From positions 3,844,001-3,908,000 of the forward strand of contig JAVTLE010000014.1 of NCBI GenBank assembly GCA_033439295.1: a stretch of 64,000 nucleotides of DNA, given 5' to 3'. The first letter of the stretch is position 1; each line of letters opens with the position of its first letter. The notes beneath the pieces were generated by a model. The model was not told the origin of the DNA, did no database searches, and saw only the letters and a program-made list of their open reading frames with translations. This document shows positions 11,515-23,211 of the stretch, one piece after another. The position numbers were made by a program, and so were the translations under genes. The DNA is from Deuterostichococcus epilithicus (Eukaryota; Chlorophyta; Trebouxiophyceae; Prasiolales; Stichococcaceae).

Positions 11515-14500
11515 TTAGGAGGCCAGCACGCGGTCCGACCAGGACAGGATGATCTGGCGAGAGATGGCGGGCAGATCCGTCAGCGTCCTCTGCACGATCT
11601 TGGACGGGCTGATGTCCGCCTGCAGCAGCGCCAGCAGCTCCTGCACCTCCTGCGGCAGGCGAGCAGGGGCGCAGGGTTCAGCAAACGATTGGCGCACAAA
11701 TGATTCAGATCATGCCGACCACATGTCCAGGGCTGGTCCATGCCGCCGGCGCTCCTGCTCTGCACGCCGCGTGCTGCTTGCTCCCTCCGGATGCAGATGC
11801 ATTCACGATGCTGTTCAGTTTGGTCCATCTCGATTGATCTTGCTCGCCCCAAGACGCCCTTGAGCTATTTATCGGAAGCCCCTATGCCTGGTGTCCCCAA
11901 AACCCAGGCGACCCAAAGCAGGCAGGCGATCCCCCCCACCTGCAGGTGCAGCCGGTTGTCCTCGGTGAGCGCCAGCACCAGCTGCTGCCGCAGTGTGGGG
12001 TCCAGCAGCACCATGCGGGCGCCGTCCGAGACGGTGTCTGACAGGTCCAAGCCGCCGCTCGTGCCGTCCTTGGCCAGCGCAATCAGGTTCTGCAGCCGGC
12101 TCCACTGGAACTTGTTGTCTCGGAACAGCACCTGCGCAAGGGGCGCATGTTCAGGGTGTGGCGCCGAGCACAGAGCTCAAACGCCTGCGTCGGCGTCAGC
12201 GGCGATGGCCGTCAGGCGTGGAGCCGTCGATGGGCAGCAGCGCTGTGTGATTCCTGGAACTGAGCCGCAGAGATGCAGCAGAGCACAGTGACGCTGGAGA
12301 TGTTGCAGGCGGTCAGTATGTCCAGCTCGCAGACGGAGACCAGGCGTGCCATGGCATTTGCTGGTAGTGTGCTAAAAGGAACATGCCAAAAGGAACAATG
12401 GTCTTCCCACGCTGGTCGGCCAATGCGACATGCAAACTCCGACTGTTCCGTACCTCGATGAGGCGCTGGCGCAGGGCGGGGTCCTCATCAGTGAGCAGGC
12501 GCTTGGCGACGTAGGGGTAGGCCACCTCCAGGAAGCGGAAGTCGGGCTCCAGCGTCAGACAGATGCCCTCCTGCGTCAGCAGCGACCTGTGTGCAGCACA
12601 GCCACGGAAGGATGAGCAAGGCATGAACATGTGGTCCGCGCTCCAGTGTTCTCGGCTGCATGAGGCTGGAAGGCCGCCCCCTGACCAGGCTGCTGCCCGG
12701 CTCGACCGCTGCCTGCATCCTGCCACGCAGGCTGACTCGGCGTCTGCTGCCCACCTGATGACAAAGGAGCTGCAGACTGGGTTGCAGATAGGCCGCTGCC
12801 TGCATTCGTACTCACAGGCAGTCCCGGGCTTGGCTGGGGCATCCTGATGATGGTTACCTGATGACGAGCGAGTAGCGCTCCGGGATGCGGATGGGGTATT
12901 GGTACACAAGCTCGTTGAACTTGGAAGTAACAGTACGGAAGTTGAAGGCTGCCATGGACTGCCCCAGGCTGTCCGCCCAGATGTTCTCCAACGCCGGCAC
13001 GATCGGGGTGATGTCTGTGCCCGGCGCCAGGAAGCCCTGTGGCAGAAACAAGATGACAGGGTCAGGGTCAGCTAGGCAGCAAGGATGTCTGTGGCATGGG
13101 GAAAAAAGGTCTCCAGAAGAGAGTTCTTTTCATTGTTGCCCAGCCTGTTGTCCCAGACCTGCCTTCGTTAGTGTTGGCACAAGTAGTCGACGGCGCAACT
13201 GTGACAGCACCTGTGCACTCAGCGATGACGGCCGCCACTGAGAGTGCCAGTGCAAACCCACCGGATTCCCAAGCACATCTGGATGCACGGTGTGGAGTCC
13301 GCGACCTGACGCGGAGCCTGCAACGGCTTTGGTGGGTGCACGCTTTACGAGTGTCGGCCCTCGAGGAACTGCCAACGCACCAGCTTGATGAAATCGCGCG
13401 CCATCTCCTCATAGTCCTCGTTCACGGCATGCACCACGGCGTCGATGAGAACCTGCTTGTTGCCGCTGGAGAGCTCCGCTACATTGCCAAAGTCCACGTA
13501 CGCAATGCGGCCGTCGTCCATGGCGAAGATGTTACCCGGGTGCGGGTCACCGTGGAACAGGCCAAACTGCGGGGTGTATGGCAGGAAAGGGTTCTGCATC
13601 GAGTCTAGCAATATCTGAGGGGCACTGCTGGAGGTAGGCCATTGTGCATGGCTGTGCGGAGGGAGCGTCACAGGCTTGGCGGCATCAGGCTGCGCCCGAG
13701 GCGGGGCTGCAGCGGTTCCGCAACCTCGTGAAGCAGATGCATGTCAAGTATGCGACACGCCCGGCGCATGACCAATGCGTGACTCTTCCTCTTGAAGGGC
13801 AGCCTGTACTTCGAACACGACCCGAAGAACAGGTCACAAACCAGGAACCATACGTGTCGCTGTGGAAAGTGCCAACCAGAGAGGTGCTCCGGGCGCACAC
13901 CTCCAGCAGCTGGCGCAGCGCAGAGACCACGCCGCCGCGGATGAAGGCGTTGACGTCCAGGCCGCTGGCGCGGATGCCGCCGGGGTCGGTGCACCGGCGG
14001 CCGTTGATCCACTCCATGACAAGGACCCGCGGGCAGCACAGGTCGCGCCGCACCCAGGGGATCTTCACCATCGGGTCGTTCTTATAGTTTTCCAGAAAAT
14101 CCTGCGGTGAGCGGAGACTGCACGATTGCACGTGAAATCAAGCTCTGGACACGCTCTCGTCTGCCTGCGTGTTGCCTTGCCTTGCCGCTGACCGCGAGAA
14201 ACGCGGTCAGCAGCAACTAGGTACACCTGGAGAGTGCGTCCATCAGCTGCCGTCCCCCGTTGTGATGCTGCAGGGGCTGTGCACCCTCCAATATTGCCAA
14301 AGACAGAAGTGGCGACATGACCCTGGATCGATGGGTGGATTTGCCAAAGCAACCATTTAAACACCAGCGAGGGGCTGACCCTCCACGTCGGGTTGAAGGA
14401 CCCTGCATGTCGCGCGCTGACAGAGCTGAGTACGACAGTGTGTGGTAGAACGAACTCATCCTCCCGACTTACCTGGATGTTGCGCGCCTCCTGCGCATAG

Positions 14501-16342
14501 TCCAGCTCCTCCAGGAGCTTCTCCCCAAACTCGTCGACGATGAGCTCCGCGTTGCAGCCCAGCTTGCGCATTGCAAAGGGCGTCACGAAGCGCGCCAGCT
14601 GGCGGAAGATGTACAGGTCCCGGAAGATGAGGGGCTCCACATTGGGGCGCTGCACCTTGATTGGTGAAACCCAAGACAAGGCGTCAAGCATGTCAATTCC
14701 GAGCCGCTGCTAGGGCTCCTGTGGAACAAGCAAACTAACCAAAGACATAATTGCGATGTTCAGTCGTTCTGCAGGGCTATGCTGGCATGCCTTTGGCGAT
14801 CGCACTAAGAACAGGATTGTACCTTGACCGCCACCTCCTCTCCAGTGTCCCGCAGCACCGCCTTGTACACCTGTGGGGTGCAAGTGGCAAGATACCCAGT
14901 GGGGGACCTATCATGGGTGTCGGTGCAGGTGTTTCAGTGCAGGTCGAGTGAGAGGGTTCGTGCTGCACATGGCGGCATGGATTTGCAAGGGTCTTGCGGA
15001 GGCTGATTAGGGTAATGGCGGCGCATGGCATCGCGTCGTTGGCGTGGGGGTACGGCTGCTGGCCGTGCCAGTCATCTGCGTCTGTGCCAGTGGCGACACG
15101 CTTTGGCACAAACGACCCAGCCACAGGGATGCTCCTCCTCGTGGGACCCTGCTGGGCTTGCCTGGCCAAGCGAGGCGGCGGCGATGGGGTGCTCGGAGAT
15201 GGAGCTGAACACCGCAGGAGCCCACTTTGGAGCAAACACCGAAACGGACGCACAAGAGAGGGTTTCGATCTTGCCTGGCCGAGCGAGGCGGCGGCAATGG
15301 GGTGCTCGGAGATGGAGCTGAACACCGCGGCAATGGGCCGCCCGAGGTCCTCCTCCATGATCGCAAACGCCTCGGCGTCCGGGAAGGACGGCACATCGTC
15401 TTGCAGGACGCACAGCTCGTTCATGTAGTCCTCCCGGATAATGTCGGGGCGGCTGGCCAGTACCTGGCCCGCCTTAATGAAGGACGGGCCCAGCGCCGTG
15501 AGCGTCTCCCTGCAGCGAAGGAACATCCAGAGACTGTCTGACTTAGCCGAGAGGCAGACGTCGGGCAGCAGCCTCTGGCGAGGTGCACTGCGGTTTGACA
15601 ATGCGGATGTCGAATTGGGATTTCAGGGTCGGTGCCAGAGCTCGGGGCAGGCAACTTACCGTAATTGGGACGCCCGCAGCTGGACCTGACTGACGCCGTC
15701 GCGACCCGAGATCTTGTCCAGCAGCAGCCCCCCAAAGTACAGGCCCAGTCGGCCCAGGATCTCGCCGCCCCGCGCCTGCACCCGGGCGCACATCCGGTGA
15801 GCCGCGACTGGCCGTACGGCCCTGCCGTACGACCCGGCAGGGCCGATGCCGAGCTGCTGCTCGGCAGACTGTTCATCATGAGTGCAGTGGGTTACTTTGT
15901 CCGGTCGTGTTGTGCTTGTTGCCAGCTTGAAACGCACACAACAAACTGCCAGCAGCGATGTCCAGAGTGGCGCACCATGATGATCCAGGTGGCATTTGGC
16001 CCTGAGAACACGCGTTGCCGCACGAGCTGCGGTGTGTATTTCTGCACCAGGTTGCAGGCGCCGCGCTCGTAGGTCAGCTGCTCGTACGCCTCGTCCCAGG
16101 ACCCCTTGATGGCACTAGCATGCCGCAAGATGCATGTGTCAGAATGGCGCTGCCAGCCAGCAAGCTGATGACTAGGTAGCGAAGCCTGTTCTTCTGACAT
16201 GAGTACGGCAGTATGGATGAGCTCCTAATACCTTAGCCAGTGGTGAGACCTGCACCTGGAAGTCTGTCCCATCGGGATGCTGGGGGTCGCCGCGGCTGTC
16301 GTGACTGACCGTGCTGCCGGCAGCCTGCTTCGCTGCTGTCTC
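11515..16342 (-). CDS. ABC1/UbiB-family atypical kinase
   Basis: ABC1K/ADCK proteins are atypical kinases or ATPases of mitochondria and plastids that support quinone and prenyl-lipid metabolism. Minus-strand exons in order: QVQVSPLAKV, SWDEAYEQLTYERGACNLVQ and KYTPQLVRQRV, ARGGEILGRLGLYFGGLLLD, LTALGPSFIKAGQVLASRPD (the family KxGQ motif), IAAVFSSISEHPIAAASLGQ, VYKAVLRDTGEEVAVK (VAVK lysine), VQRPNVEPLIFRDLYIFRQL, LLEELDYAQEARN, RVLVMEWINGRR, GLFHGDPHPGNIF (metal-binding loop) and YVDFGNVAEL (DFG). The C-terminal helical region runs to DRVLAS-TAA. The kinase core is complete. The SLGQ/VYKA junction uses a GC-AG intron and a partly duplicated exon (see repeat). The first exon is unresolved: a Ser/Arg-rich open stretch from the ATG at 16548 looks like a plastid transit peptide but needs an unplaced splice to join. 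Confidence 0.9.
15158..15328 (-). repeat. 58-bp exon-end duplication, copies 113 bp apart
   Basis: Bases 15271-15328 and 15158-15215 match at 56 of 58 positions. On the minus strand the first copy is the end of the ABC1-kinase exon encoding FSSISEHPIAAASLGQ, followed by a GCAAGA donor. The second copy lies in the intron, encodes the same residues (both differences are synonymous, ATT/ATC and CTC/CTT) and is followed by GCAAGC. The second copy could serve as an alternative 3' part of the exon or be a decaying by-product. Confidence 0.9.
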
Positions 16343-17284
16343 CTGCCATGCTTAAGCGACGCAGCGCCTGGAGACGGCCAGTTGCTGCGCAGGTCTGCGC
16401 GTGGCGAGCTGGCTATGGGCAAGGACAGGTGCCCCCCGGCGCGGGCTCTGCGATGTGCTGGTCGTACACTCCTGCACCGCGAGCTGGTCGACGCCTCGGC
16501 CCCGCTCATGCACCGAGACATGCGGGAGGAGCATGTCTCTGGGACCATGGTGCGACTTGCTCGCCGCCTTTGTTCCCAAAAATTTCTGCTGCACTAGGCA
16601 AACGTCATCACCAATGAGGGGCGCTTCTGGCGACGCGCGGCGCAGATAGGCAGTTTTACGATTTGTTTGCGAGTTGTAAACAGTTGAAAACCTTTTGCGC
16701 CTGTAAACATGTGTAAGAGCGCGCACAACATACGACGTTGCAGCTCGTGACCCTGAGCCACGCATTTTACTATGTACCGGCTGCAGCATTATTGTCACCC
16801 CGTATTTGTCATTGGGCAGCTCCTGCAAGTTGCTGTCTCAGGCCTTTGGTTCTTGAAAAGTTGAGCGTCGCTCCTTTGTCATTGCACTGTAAGCCTCTTG
16901 CATGCATCGCAAAGCCGAACGATCGTCTCTCGAGGCGACGGGCATGGCGATCCGTGGCGCGGCGAAATCGCAATCTTTGAAAGAGTTGGTTTAAATTTGA
17001 TCGCCATCTACCGGCTGCGTGTTTGTGCAGACTCGACACAACAGTAATCTGTAGGAGAAACAGCACTGGGTGACGAATCCGAGGCTCTTGATCCGTGAAG
17101 ACGCACCCTCGATCGGCTGTTGCAGCCTCGGGCAGCCTCAGAGGTGGCCAGCGGTGGCATGACGTCAAGTGAGTGGCTTCGGCACTTGCAAGCCTGGGCC
17201 TGATCTCCAGGACTCATGCTCAGTGGCTCCGGCGGACCAAGTGGCTCATGTTGCAACATTGAGCAAATGTGCGCTGCGGTGCAG
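16343..17284. promoter_or_regulatory. Divergent interval, kinase and amylase 5' ends
   Basis: Holds the unresolved first exons and promoters of the ABC1-family kinase (-) and alpha-amylase (+). On the minus strand, 16548-16360 encodes a Ser/Arg/Ala-rich transit-peptide-like stretch. On the plus strand an ATG at 17217 starts a short open frame that is not in phase with the first amylase exon. Confidence 0.4.
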
Positions 17285-20200
17285 GTGGACACCCGGAGGC
17301 CACCTCCCCGCGTGTCCAGCCTGACCGGTCGCAAAGCTCGGAGCCCGGGAGGGACCCTTCCGGAACCGGACGCGAGATCCTTCTGCAGGTGCAGATCTGG
17401 CGATGTAGGGTGTGTTCTGATGGCTGCCGCATGCGGATCGTGCCCTGGGCCCCACGCCCCTGACATTGCCGTGCCCCCGACCCTCGCGTGATCTCTCTGC
17501 GCAGGGCTTCAACTGGGAGAGTCACACAGTGCGGGACAGCCACAGGCAGCCGGGCTGGCTTAACCAGCTGGCGACGCATGCCCAGGAGCTGGCGGAATGC
17601 GGCGTGACAGCGGTGTGGCTGCCGCCGCCGTGCCACTCCATCGCAGAGCAGGGCTACATGCCGCAGGTACCGCCATCTGCACGGACAGACTCGCACCGCA
17701 CCCAGTGCCCTGCACTTCTGGGGTTGAGCAGTGACGACGTGGCAGTGCTCGGCTCCTGCAGCAAGGAGCAGGATGCGGTGCTTTTTGCGAATGGCAAACA
17801 CTGTCTGATCGTCCGGTCTCATGTCCACTGAGATGAAATCTCACCATTGACAGGACCTGGACAGCCTGAACACAGCCTACGGCAGCGAGGCCGACCTGCG
17901 GAAGTGCCTCATGGCGCTCCGCGCGCGCAACATCAAGGCGATAGCCGATGTTGTCATCAATCACAGATGCGCGCAGCAGAAGGTGGGAGTCCCTGCAGCG
18001 AAGTCTCTGCTGGAGGCCTCCTGCATATGGTGGGGCATTGCGAGCACATGGACACGACATCTACATGGTAGTGGGTGTGCGTTGCAGGACTCGTATGTAG
18101 CATGCTCTCCCACCCACAAGTAACCGCGCATATGTGTTGTGCATGATCTGCATGGTCTTGCTGCCTCTACCGCAGGGTCCAGATGGAAAGTGGAATCAGT
18201 ACACCGGGCGCTTTAGGTGGGACGCCTCGTGCATCGTCAGCAATCAGCGGGAGGAGTTTGGCGGCACCGGCGCCTTCAAACAAGAGGAGCTTTTCGCGGC
18301 AGCTCCCAATATGGACCACTCCAATGTGGGTCCTAACATGGCTGCCGGCGGCCGGCAGCGCCAACAATGCTTGCCAGCTTGAATTGTCACCCAACCCTAG
18401 GAGGTATTGCAGCACAGACGATCCAGTATTCGGCCGGCCCATGTACAGGAGCGGGTGCGGTCGGACCTCAAGCAGTGGCTGAGCTGGCTGCGGCAAGATG
18501 TGGGATTTGATGGCATTCGACTGGACTTCTCGAAGGGCTACAGCGGGTACCACGTCAAGGTTCGGCATCAGAACGGCCTGATATGAGACGTCGTTTCATT
18601 GTGCATGTATAACCTACATCATCCTGTTACTTGTTCCGCAACACGACCTGTTTCTCTGGTCTCGGCAGGAGTATGTGGAGGCATCGAAGCCAACGTTTGT
18701 GGTCGGTGAGTTCTGGTCCACCTGCGTGTACGACGACAAAGGACAGCTACAGTATGACCAGGTGATGCTGCGCGCGTCGTGTGCAGCATGACTTTCCGGG
18801 GAGTAACTGCAACTACATGCTCTGCCTTTGCTGAGCGATCGGCGTGCCGAGGGCGGCTGGTGACTGTGCCAGCCCGATGCCGGGCTGTGGCATGAAGGGT
18901 TTGAACATGAAGGATGTCTGCGTTGACAACGCAGGACCCTCACAGGCAGCAGACGATAGACTGGTGCGATGCAACCGGGGGCGCTGCTGCCGCCTTCGAC
19001 TTCACGACCAAGGTGTGTTCAGCAAATTGCTCCCTCACACAGTCAGAACAGGTCCATGCTGCAATATGGCGTCAAGGATCTCAGATCAACACCCCTAAAC
19101 GTGCATCTGGCTCCTGTCCACGACCAAAAATCTGACAGGACAAGACAAAAGACGAGACAGCTCGCACCACCAGCCAATGCCTCGGACTTCCTGCACTCCA
19201 GGGCATCCTGCAGGAGGCCCTGGAGCAGGACCAGTTTTGGCGGCTGCGCGACGCGGCCGGCAAGCCGCCGGGCGTCGTTGGGTGGTGGCCCGCCCGCAGC
19301 GTTGTGTTCCTCGAGAACCACGACACAGGTGCGCCGGGCGCCCCCGCCTCTCCCCCTTCCAAGCGATGCTGCTGGACTGAATCGCCGTCCTTGGGGCTGC
19401 GACCGCAGGCTTGCACTTGGCCAGCACTTCTGGGGGCATTCGGCTGCACAGGCTGCAGCTGAAAGCGTGCGCTTTTCTTGCCGCAGGCTCGACTCAGGGG
19501 CACTGGCCGTTTCCGGCAGACCACCTGGTGCAGGGGTACGTGTACATCCTGACGCACCCGGGTACGCCGTGCATATTTTACGACCACCTGTTCCAGGACG
19601 GCAGCCGGCGCACAGGCGGCATGTGGGGCTCCCTCAAGCGCCTGCTCAGCGCCGGCTCGCTCAAGGTGCGCCCGACTGTGCAGCTCCGCCGCAACACCCG
19701 GCGCGCTCTGAGCGCGAATGATTGCGTCTCGTGGATGTGAAGCTTCTGGGCCCAAGTCCTCGTACATCGATGAAGAACGACAGGGTTGGCCGCTGCCCAG
19801 TGGCTGGCTGTGCAGCTTGTACCTCTAAGCTCACAGGAAGGCAAGCAACTGCTGACGAGACGTGTTGCTGCGCGCAGTCGCCCCTGCAGCCGCAGTACAG
19901 CCGGGACAGCATCAGCACGCAGCCCAGTGGCGGCATGGGCCATGCGCACAGCGGCACCATTGGCAATACGGGCAGCGGCAACCTCAGCGGCATGGAGCGC
20001 GTCGGCAGTGGCGACTCGGCCGCCAGCCTTGGCCCCGCCAAGGCACGGCGCTTGCAAGTTCTTGCCTGCTTGAGATCCGCATCCGATTCTTGCGGCTGCT
20101 ACATCGGCTCTGTCCCGCACGCCTGGCATAATTGGCGTTGGCATTGGATCCAAACTTTGATGCAAGGTGCAAGCACGTTCGTGAGCGCACATGTAGCAGC

Positions 20201-21068
20201 AATCGCCGACACGGCTTCCTGCCGCAGGGTTCCAAGGCGGCGCGAAAGCAGGCGAAGGCGGCCAACTCGCCGCAGCAGCTGCGGGCGGCCATCCTGGACC
20301 TCATACAGCTGCGCCGCCGCAACCGCCTGCACTGCCGCTCCGAGGTGAGGCGACATGAATGGCTTAATGCTTACCGAGCATCACAGGAGGCACTCGGCCT
20401 CCTCTATGCCTTCCCTCGTCGTCTGCCCTCTCTTGCGCCTTCTCTGGGCAAGTTGCCTTCGTCCTCAACGTTAGCGTCTGGCGGGGCGCAGGTGACCATT
20501 GTGGCGGCGGACGACAGCCTGTACGCGGCCACCGTCGACGGTGTGGTCGCCATGAAGCTGGGCCCGCGCTCCTGGTCCCCTGAGACCGGCGGCCTACCGG
20601 TGCGCCAGCACTGCCTCCCCAGTGCTTTGGCGGCCTCCTTGTCAGACATTGGTGTCGCCGGCTGACTCGAGGCGTGTGTCCCGGCTCCTTTAGCGTGGGC
20701 AAATGGTCGCTTTCCGGTCATGCATTTGTGGCGCCTATGCTTGCGTTCCAGTTGCGCGGTTGCACATGGTTTGCCACACCTGTGCCATTGTGTGCGGGTG
20801 TGCCTGCAGAGTCGTCACGGCGCTAGGTCGAGCATGTCCCTGTGACCTCCAACGCAGCTGCAGGTCTGGCTTCCAAGGATCAGCAGCCTCCAGTACGGCA
20901 TTCTGTCGGCTCTGACAAAGCTGTCTATCCATGCAGCACGACAAGTACGCACCCGGGCATTGGGCGCTGGCGTGCAGCGGTATGGAGTGGGCGGTGTGGG
21001 AGCTGCAGAAGAGCTCCGGCGAAGGCAGCGGCCGCAGCGCCTCACAACCCATCCCGATGACGCGATAG
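17285..21068 (+). CDS. Alpha-amylase, GH13, plant AMY3 type (5' end unresolved)
   Basis: Hydrolyses alpha-1,4 links in starch; the AMY3 type acts in plastids. Exons in order: GTGREILLQ + [32 protein letters not shown] + [64 protein letters not shown] (nucleophile Asp), [16 protein letters not shown] (acid Glu), [30 protein letters not shown] (third Asp), [67 protein letters not shown] and TAG. All three catalytic residues are present. Between FYDH and the [11 protein letters not shown] helix lies an extra Ser/Gly/His-rich exon of about 55 residues (19880-20041) absent from the plant enzyme as I remember it. No starch-binding domain is visible upstream, but the start is not placed: the first exon needs an acceptor at 17284 and an upstream ATG. 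Confidence 0.92.
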
Positions 21069-21484
21069 GTGCAGCTGCGGCGGCAGCGGCGCAATACAGC
21101 TGCCAGTTCAGTCGGGACAGGGCTGCCAGTCAGTGCAGGCTTGCCGACAGCCAGACGCTGTGTCGTGCAGAGGTGTTGACGATCTCATTGTCGCGTGTGG
21201 TAAGGGTAGGTGATTTGCCAGCTTGGGTGGTTGTCCCAACAGGTCTTATACGTACTTCAGCCGATTTTTCTCGCCCACAGCTTGGCTGCTAAGTGCGTCT
21301 CGGAGCGGTTTCTCGCCTCTCAGCTGACGTTTCGACATCCCGAGGACCTGTAACAAAATCCGGGGCCAGCCTTGTGCTGCTGCTGCTGCTACCTAGCGCG
21401 AAATGCACACCGAAGGACCTGAAACCACAAACCGACCCCAGCAGGGTCAGCCGAGTTTAATGGCCTGGTTGCTGTAGAGGGAAC
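21069..21484. other. Convergent 3' interval
   Basis: Between the stops of alpha-amylase (+) and UTP23 (-). No coding segment seen; a plus-strand TGTAA lies at 21349. Confidence 0.4.
21349..21353 (+). terminator. TGTAA poly(A) signal of the amylase gene
   Basis: TGTAA 281 bases past the amylase stop codon, matching the chlorophyte poly(A) signal. It lies 132 bases from the convergent UTP23 stop. Confidence 0.5.
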
Positions 21485-22930
21485 TCATGCTAGTGACTGC
21501 GGTCCAGCCCCCTCGCTGCCGCTGCCCTCCTTGCCGCCCCGCCTGCGCGCCCGCTTCCGATGCGGCTTCTGTGGCGCGGCGCCGGCGCCGCCGCTGCCTT
21601 TGTCCACCTTCTTCCGCCGCACCGCCAGTGGATTGGGCCCTTTGGCCTTCTTGCGCCGGAAGATGCCCTTGTCCTTTCTGGCCCTGGACTCGTCCATTGC
21701 TCCTGCCAGCGCCTCCGACTGCGGCAGCAGGATTGATATGCGGTCTCCCAGGGTCAATATCCCGATCCAGCTTTCAGCAGCCGCCAGGATCCAGGCAGCG
21801 CCTGACTTCAGCCTGTTGGCTCATGGCAGGGGACTGCCCCGCGCCTACGCCTTCTACTCACGCCCTCACACAGCTGCCGCAGCGCACCTGCAGCTCGTGC
21901 GGCGCGACCGCCATGTGCTGCGCCTCGCTGGCCTTGGCCTCCGCCCGCTGCTCCTGGCTGGGCGCCTCCAGGTGGAGGCCATTGACAGAGGCGAAGACCA
22001 TCGCAGAGCCGGGCACCCGCATGAGCCGCGCCCTGAGGCCGCGGTCTTGCGTCGCCACGAACATGTGCTCCGGGTTGCTGTCGCCTGCAGCTTGTTGTAA
22101 ATATCGGACTGATTATCCGATTGATAGTCTGGCGCAGCAGCAGCAGCAGCCGCGGCGGGAGCTTGGGGCGAGCTCCTCCGCCCAGGCAGGCAGTGTCACT
22201 GCAGCAGCTGCAGGCGCTTTGTCAGGGCGGGCCGTCGCACCTATCAGGTCTGCGAGGCATTCGGAGGGCTCGCAGGGGTTGTCCTCATGGCCGCAGCGCA
22301 GCACCATGTAGTTGGCGGACGCCGCCAGCGCATCTGCAATGGCACAGCCAGCCGGCATGTTCGACCAGGTTCACAGAATTGCATCCTGAGGGTGCCAGAC
22401 TGATGCCACTGAGGAGGCAAGCATCCTACGAGAGGCGGCCTCAGCTGTCACATTTAGCCGATCTTATGCAGAGCGTCTGCAGAGCACCTGTAAAGTCGGG
22501 GCTCAGCTGCCGCAGCTCCCGCAGCACGCATCGCGATGTGTACACCTTCACCGGCGCACTGAGCAGATTGCTCAGCGACTCTACCGCGTCCGACCTGCGT
22601 GCATGAGGAAGTATTTAGTGAGCGAATGGTTTGGACCATCCGTCGGCTGTGACGTTGCAGGAGCAGAGCATGTGCCGGTATGCGGGACGGCGGCAGAGTG
22701 TGCATGTGTGCAACTTACTTCGTTTGCAAGAGTGCGTTGATGAAATTGCCGTCGAGCACAACCTGCGCCGTAATCGAACATCATCAGGTCTGATGATGCC
22801 TCATACACGCTCTCATGCAAATCCGTGCCGCGCTGCCGCCGTCACTTGCCTTGTAAGGTTCCCGGAAGTGGTGACTGATCTTCAGGAATGTCAGCGTTCG
22901 CTGGACCTTCTTGTGCTTCTTTTGTCTCAT
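21485..22930 (-). CDS. UTP23: UTP23, PIN-fold small-subunit processome protein
   Basis: A nucleolar factor for early 18S rRNA processing that binds the snR30/U17 snoRNP. ATG 22930 gives MRQKKHKKVQRTLTFLKISH then HFREPYK, spliced to VVLDGNFINALLQTK, the first PIN strand with its Asp. Next come VESLSNLLSAPVKVYTSRCV and LRELRQLSPDFTGALQTL, then NYMVLRCGHEDNPCEPSEC, a Cys/His cluster matching the family zinc site. PEHMFVATQDRGLRARLMRV (VATQD strand) and VNGLHLEAPS follow. The tail, IFRRKKAKGPNPLAVRRKK with a Lys/Arg-rich end, carries the KGPNPLS-type motif typical of UTP23 and separates it from the close relative FCF1. The stop is TGA. The 5' interval (281 bases) is shared with the divergent carboxypeptidase. 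Confidence 0.92.
22133..22150 (+). repeat. CAG/GCA trinucleotide run
   Basis: Six GCA-type triplets inside a UTP23 intron; on the minus strand an apparent poly-Cys stretch is intron read-through, not protein. Confidence 0.7.
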
Positions 22931-23211
22931 GCTTGACTCATGCTCGGAAATGCGACGCGCAAATGACTTGTGACTGCGCGTGTGTGCCATCGGCCGGGCT
23001 CATAAAGCATTTGCAGCTCCATGTGAATACAGTGAGGCAACTGCACATTATTCGTCTCAGTCTTGCAGCGAGCTGCTCCCAACACTGGAGATTGCCGTGC
23101 TCAGATTGTGGTGTCATCGCAAGCAAGAAAACGAGCAACTGACGTTGGTGCAACGGGTTGCACATGGTCTGAGGATGTAACGTAGCGCGTGGAGCACATG
23201 CGTTGGCTCGT

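Noticed and set aside
22113-22358. Apparent CCCCC run in UTP23
   Set aside because: It arises from reading the intronic GCA repeat. The family alignment resumes after a splice.
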